Source: an uncultured Candidatus Poseidoniales archaeon (GTDB lineage Archaea > Thermoplasmatota > Poseidoniia > Poseidoniales > Poseidoniaceae). From it: a stretch of 50,251 nt of DNA. The notes beneath the pieces were generated by a model. That model was not told the origin of the DNA. It was given only the letters and a program-made list of their open reading frames with translations, and did not search any database. Each line of letters begins with the position of its first letter. Within the stretch, counting starts at the first letter, position 1. Made by a program: the position numbers and the translations under genes. The stretch lies in assembly GCA_905181785.1 (NCBI GenBank), contig CAJIZC010000029.1, forward strand, positions 1 to 50,251, written 5' to 3'. Of this stretch, positions 10,701 through 18,387 are shown one piece after another.

Positions 10701-12313
10701 TCCGCTTGTTCAACATTGGCAACGCCAACATTGGGTACGATCTCTTCCTCCAAGCGCCCGCAGGGTGGTCGGCTGGCTTCGATGATTTAGCCAGTGAACC
10801 CGGTGCCACCTCTGGTTCAACCGGACTCATTGACCAAGACACTCAACGAACCATCGGCATGTCGTTCACACCACCGCAAGTGATGACCGGGGCCGGGGCG
10901 GAGCGCATCGTACAACTCACAGCCATTTCTCAAACCGAGATTCAAGACAGTTGGGTGTTCCAAATCCCAATCAAGGTCGAAGAAATTCGAACCGTTGACA
11001 TTGACTTGGAAACAAACCTCGGGACTCTTCGCCCAGATTCAACCTTCAGCATGATGTTCTCAGTCGAACACAGAGGCAACATTGACCTCAACTTGACGCC
11101 CTCTTTTGAGTTGCCAACCGGATGGAGCATCACTTCCGGGCTTGATGTTCTTGAGTTGAATTGGGCTTCAACACAAAACATTCTGATTGGCGTAGAGGGC
11201 GACGGAACAGGACGGTCAGGCGATGTGAAATTCCATCTTGATTCAGGTTCCGACCGAGCCACTTGGGTCGGCCAATTCGAGGTGGAGGTACTTCCACTAC
11301 CGACGCTGCAATTTGTCAGCCTTGTGCTCGAAGACGGTACGAGTTGGACCAACCCGCTTGGGCCCGGATCTCACCCTTCTGGCCAACCCTTGGTGTTCAC
11401 GTGGCTCGCCAGCAATGAAGCAGATGTTGAATGGAGTCCAGAAGTTTCTCTTTCGCTTGACCAAGGTTTGTTTGGCGAATGCCTCGATGTTGGTACCATC
11501 GGTTACAACGATGTCGCACCTGTGGTGTGCACCATTTTGATTCCAGCCAGCATGGCACCGCTCAGCGAACCATCATTCAGCGTGACCCTCCTTGGCAACG
11601 GGGTCGAGCGAACCGAACAGGTCGGCCTTTACGTGGCCAGCGTGATGGACGCCTCTTGGGTCCAAGAGCGAACCGTTCCGTTCCAAACAGGGTCCGAATC
11701 GATGCTTGAAGTGACCTTGACCAACACGGGGAATTCCGCTTTTATCCACCAGCTGAAGGTTGAAGCAAGCAAAGACTGGAGCGCTTCCATCGACGGCAAT
11801 GACATCGCAGATTTACAACCGGGTCAATCGATGACAGTCCGGCTGCTGGTTGAAGCGACTCGCCCCGGTGACGGCAGCATTGAGCTGAGCCTTGTTGAAT
11901 CCTCTACAGTTTTGACACCAGCAGTGACGCTCAGCGTTGAATCACAAGGGGAGCCAACAGCCACCTCGGGTGGCAGCCTCCCCATCGGTGTGCTTGGTCC
12001 GGTGGTGTTTTTGCTCCTCGCCGGCGCCTTGGTGTTCTTGATCATGAGGAAATCCCGAACTGAACAGAACCATGCCTCCCTTCTTCCGCTCGCAGGCGCT
12101 GCACCTGCCAACCCACCTCAACTTCAACAAGCACCAGCCATCGAGCCTGGTCCAATGTGCTGGTCGTGCCGCCAAACCATACAGGGACCAATGCAAGGGT
12201 GCCCGGGCTGTGGCGCTCGCTACCATCGAGGCGGAGCCAATGGTTGCTCATCAGGGTCGTTGGAAACATGCGCAAACTGCTCGGCGAGTGCTTCCACCTT
12301 CGTGTTGGCATGA
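7766..12313 (+). CDS. Giant membrane-anchored S8 subtilisin-like protease with zinc-ribbon tail
   Basis: A serine endopeptidase of the subtilase (S8) family, expected to degrade protein outside the cell. All catalytic motifs are present: Asp306 in AVADSGLDEDH, His339 in SGHGTHVS, oxyanion Asn445 in AAGNDGP, and Ser532 in GTSMATP. An N-terminal signal segment (AWFLVALFVLQSTLS) precedes a propeptide-like region of about 240 residues. After the catalytic domain comes a jelly-roll region like that of KP-43-type subtilases (about 610-730). CARDB/NEW3-type beta-sandwich repeats follow, for example near 740-840 with the ending EILENNN. One membrane helix lies at about 1406-1430. The C-terminus carries CWSC, CPGC and CANC knuckles, a cytoplasmic zinc ribbon. 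At 1515 residues it is far longer than typical subtilases of 300-500. ATG 7781 (MQARR) is an alternative start. Confidence 0.9.
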   Translation: MEGQIMQARRTVSGAWFLVALFVLQSTLSTLDFNDAPSGGPLQNDDGVEWVQFDLVDGVYADAVGVFDEGEGGEQRQITADTRIGLFDANGLHLDRPMPSAWLQGRTDLRLVLVDYTVELQQVRSEIENLQGVTVREFISPSGLILQGTPSALEAAVQTEGVAAQHLVPLGLLLDDAVLDVLLLEDGIESLQGEVMRIEGWRTMEGPVDGVSFIDASGASLTQNLAEVVPLAFEEQRTWDEGRYEGTLASLELLTLMAQPSLRSFQFNPSFTTYNDNARSHMKVSSMTNYFTTDLDGSGQIVAVADSGLDEDHGDFGTRVVGNNDVIGDGSTADKHSGHGTHVSCTVLGDGAQGGYAGVAPEAELFFQAMENDNTGNFQSPSLNYLLNSAYSAGARTHTNSWGSSQASDHGKYTSSAEDIDDRANYYDRYYNGRDGLTILFAAGNDGPNTGTVGAPATAKNILSVGNHQNRYSGSPDTIMSGSSRGPTDDGRIKPDLIAPGGYVRSCRAAEATDTGSSTWSSTYYLEYTGTSMATPNAAGVATMIREYLEEIAQRPSPQGALVKALMVLGATDLGSRDIPNDNEGWGKVNLRETLAPSSGQGIWVDDRSVVSATGNSKSYTFNITQSNGGFKTVLAWSDERGSTFASKQLVNNLDLEVTSPSGLVYLGNDFANGRSTTGGSSDTLNNLEVILLDSAEVGIWTVKVKDTFHGGSTAQPFAIAVRGHGVNDLRPDPEFLIDEFVMSVEIPQVGDQLQLTTKVFNIGNVKADFFDIEFRVDNTLIDTKNTDIGAGSTKTQVWYWTPQDSGQATLSFIIDPDDEVEEILENNNRHDVIVDVTAPGVKLLATPQQQLLLNTSASTTSWTVSLTNTALIATNASMSTNGVTNTDTGQSESWYVGATESNFSLEGQDSANITVTLVHPTPPTPGSYRINLLGLDVDNGVTYPYHLDFIVPELANLRLEYDYQIVPVSPSSPTSMDIRLFNIGNANIGYDLFLQAPAGWSAGFDDLASEPGATSGSTGLIDQDTQRTIGMSFTPPQVMTGAGAERIVQLTAISQTEIQDSWVFQIPIKVEEIRTVDIDLETNLGTLRPDSTFSMMFSVEHRGNIDLNLTPSFELPTGWSITSGLDVLELNWASTQNILIGVEGDGTGRSGDVKFHLDSGSDRATWVGQFEVEVLPLPTLQFVSLVLEDGTSWTNPLGPGSHPSGQPLVFTWLASNEADVEWSPEVSLSLDQGLFGECLDVGTIGYNDVAPVVCTILIPASMAPLSEPSFSVTLLGNGVERTEQVGLYVASVMDASWVQERTVPFQTGSESMLEVTLTNTGNSAFIHQLKVEASKDWSASIDGNDIADLQPGQSMTVRLLVEATRPGDGSIELSLVESSTVLTPAVTLSVESQGEPTATSGGSLPIGVLGPVVFLLLAGALVFLIMRKSRTEQNHASLLPLAGAAPANPPQLQQAPAIEPGPMCWSCRQTIQGPMQGCPGCGARYHRGGANGCSSGSLETCANCSASASTFVLA

Positions 12314-12370
12314 GCACTTTCGTAGGCTGATGCACATCAGTGGGGAGCCTTTTGATACTAAGGCTTCGAC

Positions 12371-12389
12371 CGGGGGTCATGGACCCCCG
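12371..12389. repeat. Perfect inverted repeat centred on a start codon
   Basis: Eight bases (CGGGGGTC, 12371-12378) and their exact reverse complement (12382-12389) flank the ATG at 12379-12381. In mRNA this would form a GC-rich stem with the start codon as the whole loop. Such a structure could hide the codon or the G-rich sequence just before it, the likely ribosome contact. The symmetry is plain in the sequence; a regulatory role is inference. Confidence 0.55.
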
Positions 12390-15291
12390 TCAAGAATCAA
12401 CCAAGCACGCATCACGCCGTGCACTTTTCCTCGTCGGTTTGCTGATGCTTTCAGTGGTCCCGACGCTTGCGCCAATCGTAAGCGCAGACGAGGCTCGCGA
12501 CGCAAGCATCACCATCCAAACATCCCCGCCAAACGGTCAAGATGTCAACCCCGGGGAATCGGGCGAATACACCGTCCGAATTTACAACACAGGATCCAAC
12601 CCAATCACTGTCAGCCTCTCAACAAACGAGGAACAAACCCAAGAATGCGGTGCTTACTCTTCCACGATCATCCAAATCCCTGGCCCAATTGAATCCGGGG
12701 ATTACGGTGAGACAACCATGAACGTAACGCTCACCACCACTGCAGAAGGCAGCTGCGACACCACCATCACCGCTACCGCCACTGAACAAGCCACACCACC
12801 AGACACGCCTGGTCAACCTGCAACCGAAACAAAAACGGTGACAACAACCGCTGGCGATGGCTCCGGAAGCGCTGTGTTCGGCGTTGAAGTAACCATGCCT
12901 TCGACCTCCAAAACATGGGGAGGGCAATCGGTGATCGAATACGATGTTGAAGTTGAAAACACCGGCCAAACCAACGAAACAATTGCTCTTTCAGTCGCGG
13001 AAACCGACGGAAGCGGATGCCAAAACGCGGACGACCTCGTGGTTGAATTGGATGAAGAATCAGTCAATCTTGACCAAAACGAATCGGTGACAGTGATCGT
13101 TTCAATCGAAGTTCCAGACGGGCAAGCCGCAGACAAATACTGCTGGGAAGTGACCGGCGTCGTGACAAGCGACCCAACACAGAATGCAAGCGATTCCGAA
13201 GAATTTGACTTGATTGTTCCAGTTCTAAAGGAATGCGATATGACCCTTTCAAAATCAACCATCACCGTCGACCCGGGTGCAGAAGGTACCTTGACGGCAA
13301 CCCTGACCAACGAAGGCAACAGCGATTGGTCAGTGACCATGGGCAAGTCTTCCTCTCCAGCCAGCCGCTCAACATGGGTCAGTTTTGACGGCGCTTCTTC
13401 GGGACTGCTCCCCTATGATGACGGCGATGGCACCCGTTCGTTTGACCTCAAGGTCAGCCCGGATGACTCGGTCACCGCAGGTGTTGAATCGGTCATCAGC
13501 ATTCTTGGCAAAGACGGTTCACAGGTGAAGTGCAGTAAGGAATTGCGCGTCAAAGTGGGCCAATCTTACGGTGGTAGCATATCGCTTGCACAGTCCCTGT
13601 TGTCCAACATCGAACCCGGCAGCAACGGCACAACAACCCTGACCATCACCAACGATGGAAACGGAGCAGACACCCTGCGCGTTTCAGCTTCCAGCCCACC
13701 TTCTGGTTGGTCTGTCCGTTTGGACGCATCAACGGTCAGCGTCGGTTCCAAGCATGGCTCAGAAAAGAGCAGCGATGTAAACGTCATCATCGATGTACCG
13801 ATCAACGCTCTCGCTACCGAAGAAGTTGACTTGACCTTCTCAGTCCTTCCTTCAAGCGGCGGTGCCGCCTATGATGAAGTGGTGCTGCGAGTGACCGTAA
13901 AAGCCGTTCACGGCATGGAAGCTCAAGCCCCCGCTACCGACCAAACAGGCCGGTCAGGCAGTGAAGTTCGCTTCCCAATCACCATCGAAAACCTTGGGAA
14001 CGTCAAGGACAGTTTCCGTTGCTCAGTCATGCAGCAAACTGCAACACCTGCTTGGGGCATCCACTATGAAGATGCAAATGGGGTTCAGTTTGTGGACATT
14101 GAAATCGAACCACGATCCACAATGAATGTGTTCCTCGTGGTCAGCGTGGATGGAGAAGAGGAACTCGCTTACACCAGAATCACCTCGAGAATCACCAATC
14201 GCGGAGACAGCAGCACAGCTGATGCAGACGGCGACGGTGTACCAGACAATCAGCGAGAATTCGAATTCTTAGCGATTCTTTCGGATCGAAACTTCGCCAT
14301 GGATGTGCGGTTGGTGGATGGCGGAATTGATCAGCGATCAGGCACCGCAGTGCTCCCACCATCTGGCAGCCAAACCTACGGCCTATGGATCCAAAACACA
14401 GGCGATGGTAACGATGAAGCGGTGTTTGATTTGTCCGGATTACAAGGCATTGCAACACGGCAATTGACCCTCTATGGTTTGCCTGTTGAAGGGCCAGTTA
14501 GCGTACCCGTTGGCTATGGAATCTGGGACTTTACGAATCAAACGTTCCTGCTCGATGTCAACAATGTCCCCGTGACTTCACCAACCAAGAACGGGGCTGA
14601 AACCATCATGGTGGGGCTTCCCGTTTACTCCAACCAATCCCACGAGGCACGCCCGTTCAAGCTCTACATGGAACTTGAATTGAGCGTCAACCCAAGCGCC
14701 AACACCGGTCAAGGTGGCGTGCTTGATTTGACGGTCACCAGCGTTTCAAATGCGGCGAACCGCTCGGGCCATATTTCCATCACCCTCGACGTCCAGATTG
14801 TTTACGAATTGGATTTCCAAACGGAAGGCTTGGACACTGAAATCACACTCACATACCCCGGTAAATTGGAGTTCACCGTCAACCTCACCAACACTGGAAA
14901 CACCAGGGCAGAAGTGTTAATTTTCGCATCCGAGAGTTTCCGCGGATGGAACGTCGGGCTCGACAGTTATTCGAGCGATTCAGACTGCTCCACAAGCGGC
15001 TCGGAATTCACCTGTTGGATCGATGTTGGAGAAACAATCACCATCGATGCAGTCATCCGTCCTCCGTATTCTGCAGAAATTGAAGACACCTTCAAATTTA
15101 CAATTTCTGCCCAACCAATTGAAACCGGTGTTGTCGACCGTGAAAACATCGAATTCGAAGTGCTCGGTCAACCCTCTAAGGGTCTGTTCGGCCTTGGTTT
15201 AAGCGAGGAAGCGAGGGGTTCGATTGGAATCGGCTTGCTTGTTCTGATCGGTGCCTCACTCTTGTTTTCGCTCAGAAGCAAGAAGAATTGA
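12379..15291 (+). CDS. Exported CARDB/NEW3-type repeat protein, C-terminal membrane anchor
   Basis: 970 residues from ATG 12379 (MDPRQESTKH). A GTG at 12340 in frame would add 13 residues, but signal-peptide spacing favours the ATG. The signal peptide is ALFLVGLLMLSVVPTLAPIVSA. The rest is tandem beta-sandwich domains of about 100-120 residues with the recurrent phrase N(T/E/L)GN, as in NTGQTNETI, NEGNSDWSV, NDGNGADTL, NLGNVKDSF, NTGDGNDEA and NTGNTRAEV. This is characteristic of NEW3/CARDB-type domains. A likely calcium loop, DADGDGVPDNQ, lies near residue 621. The C-terminus is one membrane helix (GIGLLVLIGASLLFSL) followed by RSKKN, a typical anchor without the zinc ribbon of its neighbours. 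Probably a cell-envelope or adhesion protein; partner unknown. Confidence 0.82.
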   Translation: MDPRQESTKHASRRALFLVGLLMLSVVPTLAPIVSADEARDASITIQTSPPNGQDVNPGESGEYTVRIYNTGSNPITVSLSTNEEQTQECGAYSSTIIQIPGPIESGDYGETTMNVTLTTTAEGSCDTTITATATEQATPPDTPGQPATETKTVTTTAGDGSGSAVFGVEVTMPSTSKTWGGQSVIEYDVEVENTGQTNETIALSVAETDGSGCQNADDLVVELDEESVNLDQNESVTVIVSIEVPDGQAADKYCWEVTGVVTSDPTQNASDSEEFDLIVPVLKECDMTLSKSTITVDPGAEGTLTATLTNEGNSDWSVTMGKSSSPASRSTWVSFDGASSGLLPYDDGDGTRSFDLKVSPDDSVTAGVESVISILGKDGSQVKCSKELRVKVGQSYGGSISLAQSLLSNIEPGSNGTTTLTITNDGNGADTLRVSASSPPSGWSVRLDASTVSVGSKHGSEKSSDVNVIIDVPINALATEEVDLTFSVLPSSGGAAYDEVVLRVTVKAVHGMEAQAPATDQTGRSGSEVRFPITIENLGNVKDSFRCSVMQQTATPAWGIHYEDANGVQFVDIEIEPRSTMNVFLVVSVDGEEELAYTRITSRITNRGDSSTADADGDGVPDNQREFEFLAILSDRNFAMDVRLVDGGIDQRSGTAVLPPSGSQTYGLWIQNTGDGNDEAVFDLSGLQGIATRQLTLYGLPVEGPVSVPVGYGIWDFTNQTFLLDVNNVPVTSPTKNGAETIMVGLPVYSNQSHEARPFKLYMELELSVNPSANTGQGGVLDLTVTSVSNAANRSGHISITLDVQIVYELDFQTEGLDTEITLTYPGKLEFTVNLTNTGNTRAEVLIFASESFRGWNVGLDSYSSDSDCSTSGSEFTCWIDVGETITIDAVIRPPYSAEIEDTFKFTISAQPIETGVVDRENIEFEVLGQPSKGLFGLGLSEEARGSIGIGLLVLIGASLLFSLRSKKN

Positions 15292-15494
15292 TTTTCTTCA
15301 CGATTTGGCGAATCACCCCCTCCCTTGGTGCAGATTTGATTTCGCCCAAAGATTCGAACAGCAAACGACTTCGCAGTGGCCCTGTTTCTTGCATGCAATA
15401 AAACGCACCCTCACGAGTCGGATTTGGGAACGCTTATGTGGGTCCCTCAAGTCGAGTCAAATGCGAAGCGTATGCTTTGCAACAGGGTGAACAT
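15292..15494 (+). promoter_or_regulatory. Leader/promoter region of the complex I operon
   Basis: This 203-base non-coding stretch separates the surface-protein genes from nuoA. A TATA-like GCAATAAAACG lies at 15395-15405, which would put transcription start near 15425-15430 and leave a leader of about 65-70 bases. An AGGGTGA ribosome binding site (15484-15490) sits four bases before the nuoA ATG. The TATA assignment is by eye and weak. Confidence 0.35.
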
Positions 15495-15968
15495 ATGTCC
15501 GGACTTGAATCAGTGCCGAGCGCTTACTTGTCAATCGGGTTTTTGACAATCCTCGGCATCATCATGCCACTGACAAATTTTCTCATCACTTGGGTCGTTC
15601 GTCCCCGTGTTGATCCGGCTCGCCCCCACATCACCCGCTCCTATCTTCTCGAAGGCTATGAGCGCGATCACAGCCTCTACCCTCGCCGATTGACGACCTT
15701 CGAGTGCGGCAGTGAACCCGTCGGCGATGCAATGATTCAATTCCATTTCCAATATTACTGGTACGCCATCATCTTCCTTGTGTTCGATGTGGCGTTCATG
15801 TTCATGGTGCTTGGCGGCATGGTGGCATCAGATGCAACCGCTCAAGGTGCACCAGCAGGTGCAGTGGACGAAGCCATTGGGGCTTTGACCGTTCTCGCAG
15901 TCTTCTTCGCAACGATGTCGCTTGGCGTCTGGTACGTGTTCCGTAAGCGAGGTCGCATTTACATTTGA
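15495..15968 (+). CDS. nuoA: NADH-quinone oxidoreductase-like complex I subunit A
   Basis: A membrane subunit of the proton-pumping arm of complex I; its first loop lies near the quinone site. The family signature is present as FECGSEPVGDA followed by FHFQYYWYAIIFLVFDVAFMF. There are three membrane helices, near residues 10-32, 85-108 and 127-148. The start at ATG 15495 (MSGLESVPS) is chosen because AGGGTGA precedes it directly; an in-frame GTG at 15438 would add 19 polar residues with no support. At 157 residues it is slightly longer than usual (about 120-145). The conserved acidic residue after FD is replaced (FDVAFMF rather than FDVE). First gene of a 12-gene operon. Confidence 0.93.
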   Translation: MSGLESVPSAYLSIGFLTILGIIMPLTNFLITWVVRPRVDPARPHITRSYLLEGYERDHSLYPRRLTTFECGSEPVGDAMIQFHFQYYWYAIIFLVFDVAFMFMVLGGMVASDATAQGAPAGAVDEAIGALTVLAVFFATMSLGVWYVFRKRGRIYI

Positions 15969-15978
15969 GGTGGATATT

Positions 15979-16572
15979 ATGGCAGAAGCAGGAGAAAATT
16001 TTGCAGCATTCAACAGCCGCGCACTCGTCGAGATGGTCGGCGGTGTTACCGATGAAGCACTAAAGGCGACGCGGATCAAGAAGTTCCTCGGCGTGCTTGC
16101 CGGGCGCTACTTCAACTGGGCAGGGCGCAAGTCACTGTTCACCCTCCACTTGGGCATCAAGTGCTGCGCCATCGAAATGGCCGCTGCCGCAACACCTCGA
16201 TTTGACGGTGACCGCTTCGGGGTCCTCTTCCGTTCCTCGCCTCGTCAATCCGATGTGCTGTTAATCAACGGCCCAATCACGAAGAAATTCGCTGACAAAG
16301 TGGTCCGTTTGTGGGAGCAAATGCCAGAGCCAAAATACTGCATTGCAATGGGCGAATGCGCAATTTCCGGTGGACCTTACTTCCAATCTTACAACATCCT
16401 CGAAGGCGTTGACACGGTCATTCCGGTCGACGTCTACATCCCAGGATGCCCACCTCGCCCCGAGGCGCTCATCGACGGATTCGGTTTGCTTCGTGAGAAG
16501 ATCATCCGAATTGGTGGTGCACCAAGCGCTGATCGCATGAGCGAGAAGCCAATGATTGTGGGAGAGGACTGA
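15979..16572 (+). CDS. nuoB: Complex I subunit B, carrier of 4Fe-4S cluster N2
   Basis: This subunit holds the terminal 4Fe-4S cluster N2, which passes electrons to quinone at the junction with subunits D and H. The four expected cysteine ligands appear as adjacent Cys-Cys in KCCAIEM, one Cys in MGECAISGG and one in PGCPPRPEALIDG. The start at ATG 15979 (MAEAGENFAAF) follows TGAGGTGG, where the nuoA stop runs straight into the ribosome binding site. An in-frame start at 15922 lies inside nuoA and is rejected. 197 residues is normal for the family. Ten bases separate it from nuoA and two from nuoC, so translation is probably coupled. Confidence 0.96.
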   Translation: MAEAGENFAAFNSRALVEMVGGVTDEALKATRIKKFLGVLAGRYFNWAGRKSLFTLHLGIKCCAIEMAAAATPRFDGDRFGVLFRSSPRQSDVLLINGPITKKFADKVVRLWEQMPEPKYCIAMGECAISGGPYFQSYNILEGVDTVIPVDVYIPGCPPRPEALIDGFGLLREKIIRIGGAPSADRMSEKPMIVGED

Positions 16573-16574
16573 AC

Positions 16575-17228
16575 ATGGGCACAAGCATCACGCTCGAACA
16601 GAACACCTCCGCTGCAGAAGCTTGCTTGGAGGCGATCAACGGTCGCTTCGAAGGCACCGGCATTACGGCCTCCATCGAACGCCACAGCAACGCAAAGAAG
16701 TACGCCTTCATCCGCCTTAACTGCCCTCCACAACACTGGCTTGCACTGGCAAAATGGATGCGCCACGACCTCAACGTCAACTACTGCTCAATGGTCACAG
16801 GAACACACTTTCCCGACGGGCCTGATGAACGAGGTTGGGAAGTCGCCTACCACTTCCTGCGCCAACCGATTGAAGATCAAAAGCCAAACACCTACAACGT
16901 CATGGTCGCTGAAGAACTGAAAGGCATGGACATTCCCATGGAATTCGAAGTCTTCATGCCCTTGCCGCAAGGCGACACACCAAGCGTTCCATCCATTCAG
17001 TCGATTTGGGTCGGCGCAGATTGGAATGAAAAGGAAACTTGGGACTTGGTCGGAATTCGATTCGAAGGCCATGAAAACATGCACCGTGTGTTGAACCCTC
17101 ACGACAGCCCAGAAGGGTTCCACCCGTTGCAGAAGCAACACAAACTCCGATATCACGATCACAACGAAATGTACGATGACGCTCAAGGCTTCATGCGAAA
17201 ACCAGCGGACGAGGGCCGTGTTAAGTGA
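16575..17228 (+). CDS. nuoC: Complex I subunit C (30 kDa-like)
   Basis: A peripheral structural subunit of the Q-module. The C-terminal half carries the family signature as VPSIQSIWVGADWNEKETWD, followed by LVGIRFEGHENMHRVLNP. The canonical version reads W-x-ERE-x-D-x-x-GI-x-FxGHP, so this copy has Asn-Glu-Lys-Glu in place of ERE and GHEN in place of GHP. 217 residues. It starts two bases after the nuoB stop and ends ten bases before nuoD. It is separate from nuoD, unlike bacteria with a fused NuoCD. Confidence 0.9.
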   Translation: MGTSITLEQNTSAAEACLEAINGRFEGTGITASIERHSNAKKYAFIRLNCPPQHWLALAKWMRHDLNVNYCSMVTGTHFPDGPDERGWEVAYHFLRQPIEDQKPNTYNVMVAEELKGMDIPMEFEVFMPLPQGDTPSVPSIQSIWVGADWNEKETWDLVGIRFEGHENMHRVLNPHDSPEGFHPLQKQHKLRYHDHNEMYDDAQGFMRKPADEGRVK

Positions 17229-17237
17229 GGGATTGTT

Positions 17238-18377
17238 ATGGCACAAATGTGGATTACAATGGGGCCTCAACACCCAATGACGCACGGCTTGTGGACGCTT
17301 CGAGTGAAGGTTGACGGTGAGACCGTTGTCGACACCGAAGCCGAACTCGGCTACATCCATCGCGGCGTAGAGAAAATCTGCGAAGCACGAGATTTCACCC
17401 AAGTGACGCCTTACTGCGACCGCTTGTGTTACGTCAGCGCCATGACGTGGGCGAACTCCTACATCTACGCTGCAGAAGACCTGCTCGAAGCAGATGTTCC
17501 AGAGCGGGCCGAATACATTCGCCTGATTTCAGCCGAACTTCAACGCCTTGCTTCCCACTTGATGTGGCTGGGCGCCTTTGGCCCCGATATTGGAAACTTG
17601 ACCTTGATGACCTGGTGCATGCGGGACCGTGAGATGTTCCTCGATTTGCTGCAAGAACTCGGTGGTTCGAGGATGCATTACAACTACCCACGGGTGGGCG
17701 GCGTGAAGCGAGACATGCCAATCGGCTTTGCCGACCGTGTGATTGCAAAAACAAAGTTATTCGAAAAGCGAATTGATGAATACGAAATGATGCTCGACGA
17801 ATCCACCATCTGGTTGGTCCGCTTGCAAGGCGTCGGCTACGCCAACGCTGCAGAAATGGTTGACGCAGGTGTCTCTGGGCCAAACGTCCGTGCTGCTGGC
17901 GTCAACTACGACGTCCGATGGGCGCATCCGTATTCCGTCTACGACGAAGTCGACTGGGAGCCTGCGGTTGAAAAGCCAACTTCAGTCAAAGGAGCCGACT
18001 GCTATGACCGCTACCGAGTCCGCATGGAAGAAATGCGTCAATCCTGCCGCATGGTCCTCGACGCCCTCAACAAAATCCCTGGCGGCATGAACACAAATTA
18101 CGCCAGCGGTGATGAAATGATCCTCACCAAAGCCCCAACACGCGCTCCAGAAGGCGCAACCGGGTTCAGCAACTACGAATGCACGCGAGGCGCATCTCAA
18201 TTCTACATCCAAGGTGGCGGCGAAGGACGAGGAAAGAACCCTTACCGGCTTTCCATCCGTTCCCCAATGTTCATCACCATTCCATTCGTTGCAAAGACGA
18301 TGATTGGCTACAAGATTGCAGATATTCCTGCCATCATGGGAAGTTTTGACCCATGCATTGGAGAAACCGACCGTTGA
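17238..18377 (+). CDS. nuoD: Complex I subunit D (49 kDa-like), quinone-site subunit
   Basis: Forms the quinone-binding chamber together with NuoB and NuoH and descends from the large subunit of NiFe hydrogenases. Visible family motifs are GPQHPMTHG (the conserved His pair near the quinone head group), LGYIHRGVEK, and the C-terminal FDPCIGETDR, matching the usual FDP-x-x-G-x-x-DR. The Cys pairs that bind NiFe in hydrogenases are absent, as expected for a true complex I. GAFGPDIGNLT and RVGGVKRD are also conserved. 379 residues is normal. It is preceded by TGAGGGATTGTT, where the nuoC stop overlaps the ribosome binding site. Confidence 0.95.
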   Translation: MAQMWITMGPQHPMTHGLWTLRVKVDGETVVDTEAELGYIHRGVEKICEARDFTQVTPYCDRLCYVSAMTWANSYIYAAEDLLEADVPERAEYIRLISAELQRLASHLMWLGAFGPDIGNLTLMTWCMRDREMFLDLLQELGGSRMHYNYPRVGGVKRDMPIGFADRVIAKTKLFEKRIDEYEMMLDESTIWLVRLQGVGYANAAEMVDAGVSGPNVRAAGVNYDVRWAHPYSVYDEVDWEPAVEKPTSVKGADCYDRYRVRMEEMRQSCRMVLDALNKIPGGMNTNYASGDEMILTKAPTRAPEGATGFSNYECTRGASQFYIQGGGEGRGKNPYRLSIRSPMFITIPFVAKTMIGYKIADIPAIMGSFDPCIGETDR

Positions 18378-18387
18378 GGTGATTGTT

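Noticed and set aside
12072-12692. Open frame of 206 codons on the plus strand across the end of the subtilase gene
   Set aside because: Overlaps two better supported genes in another frame, with no start signal and a basic, low-complexity product.
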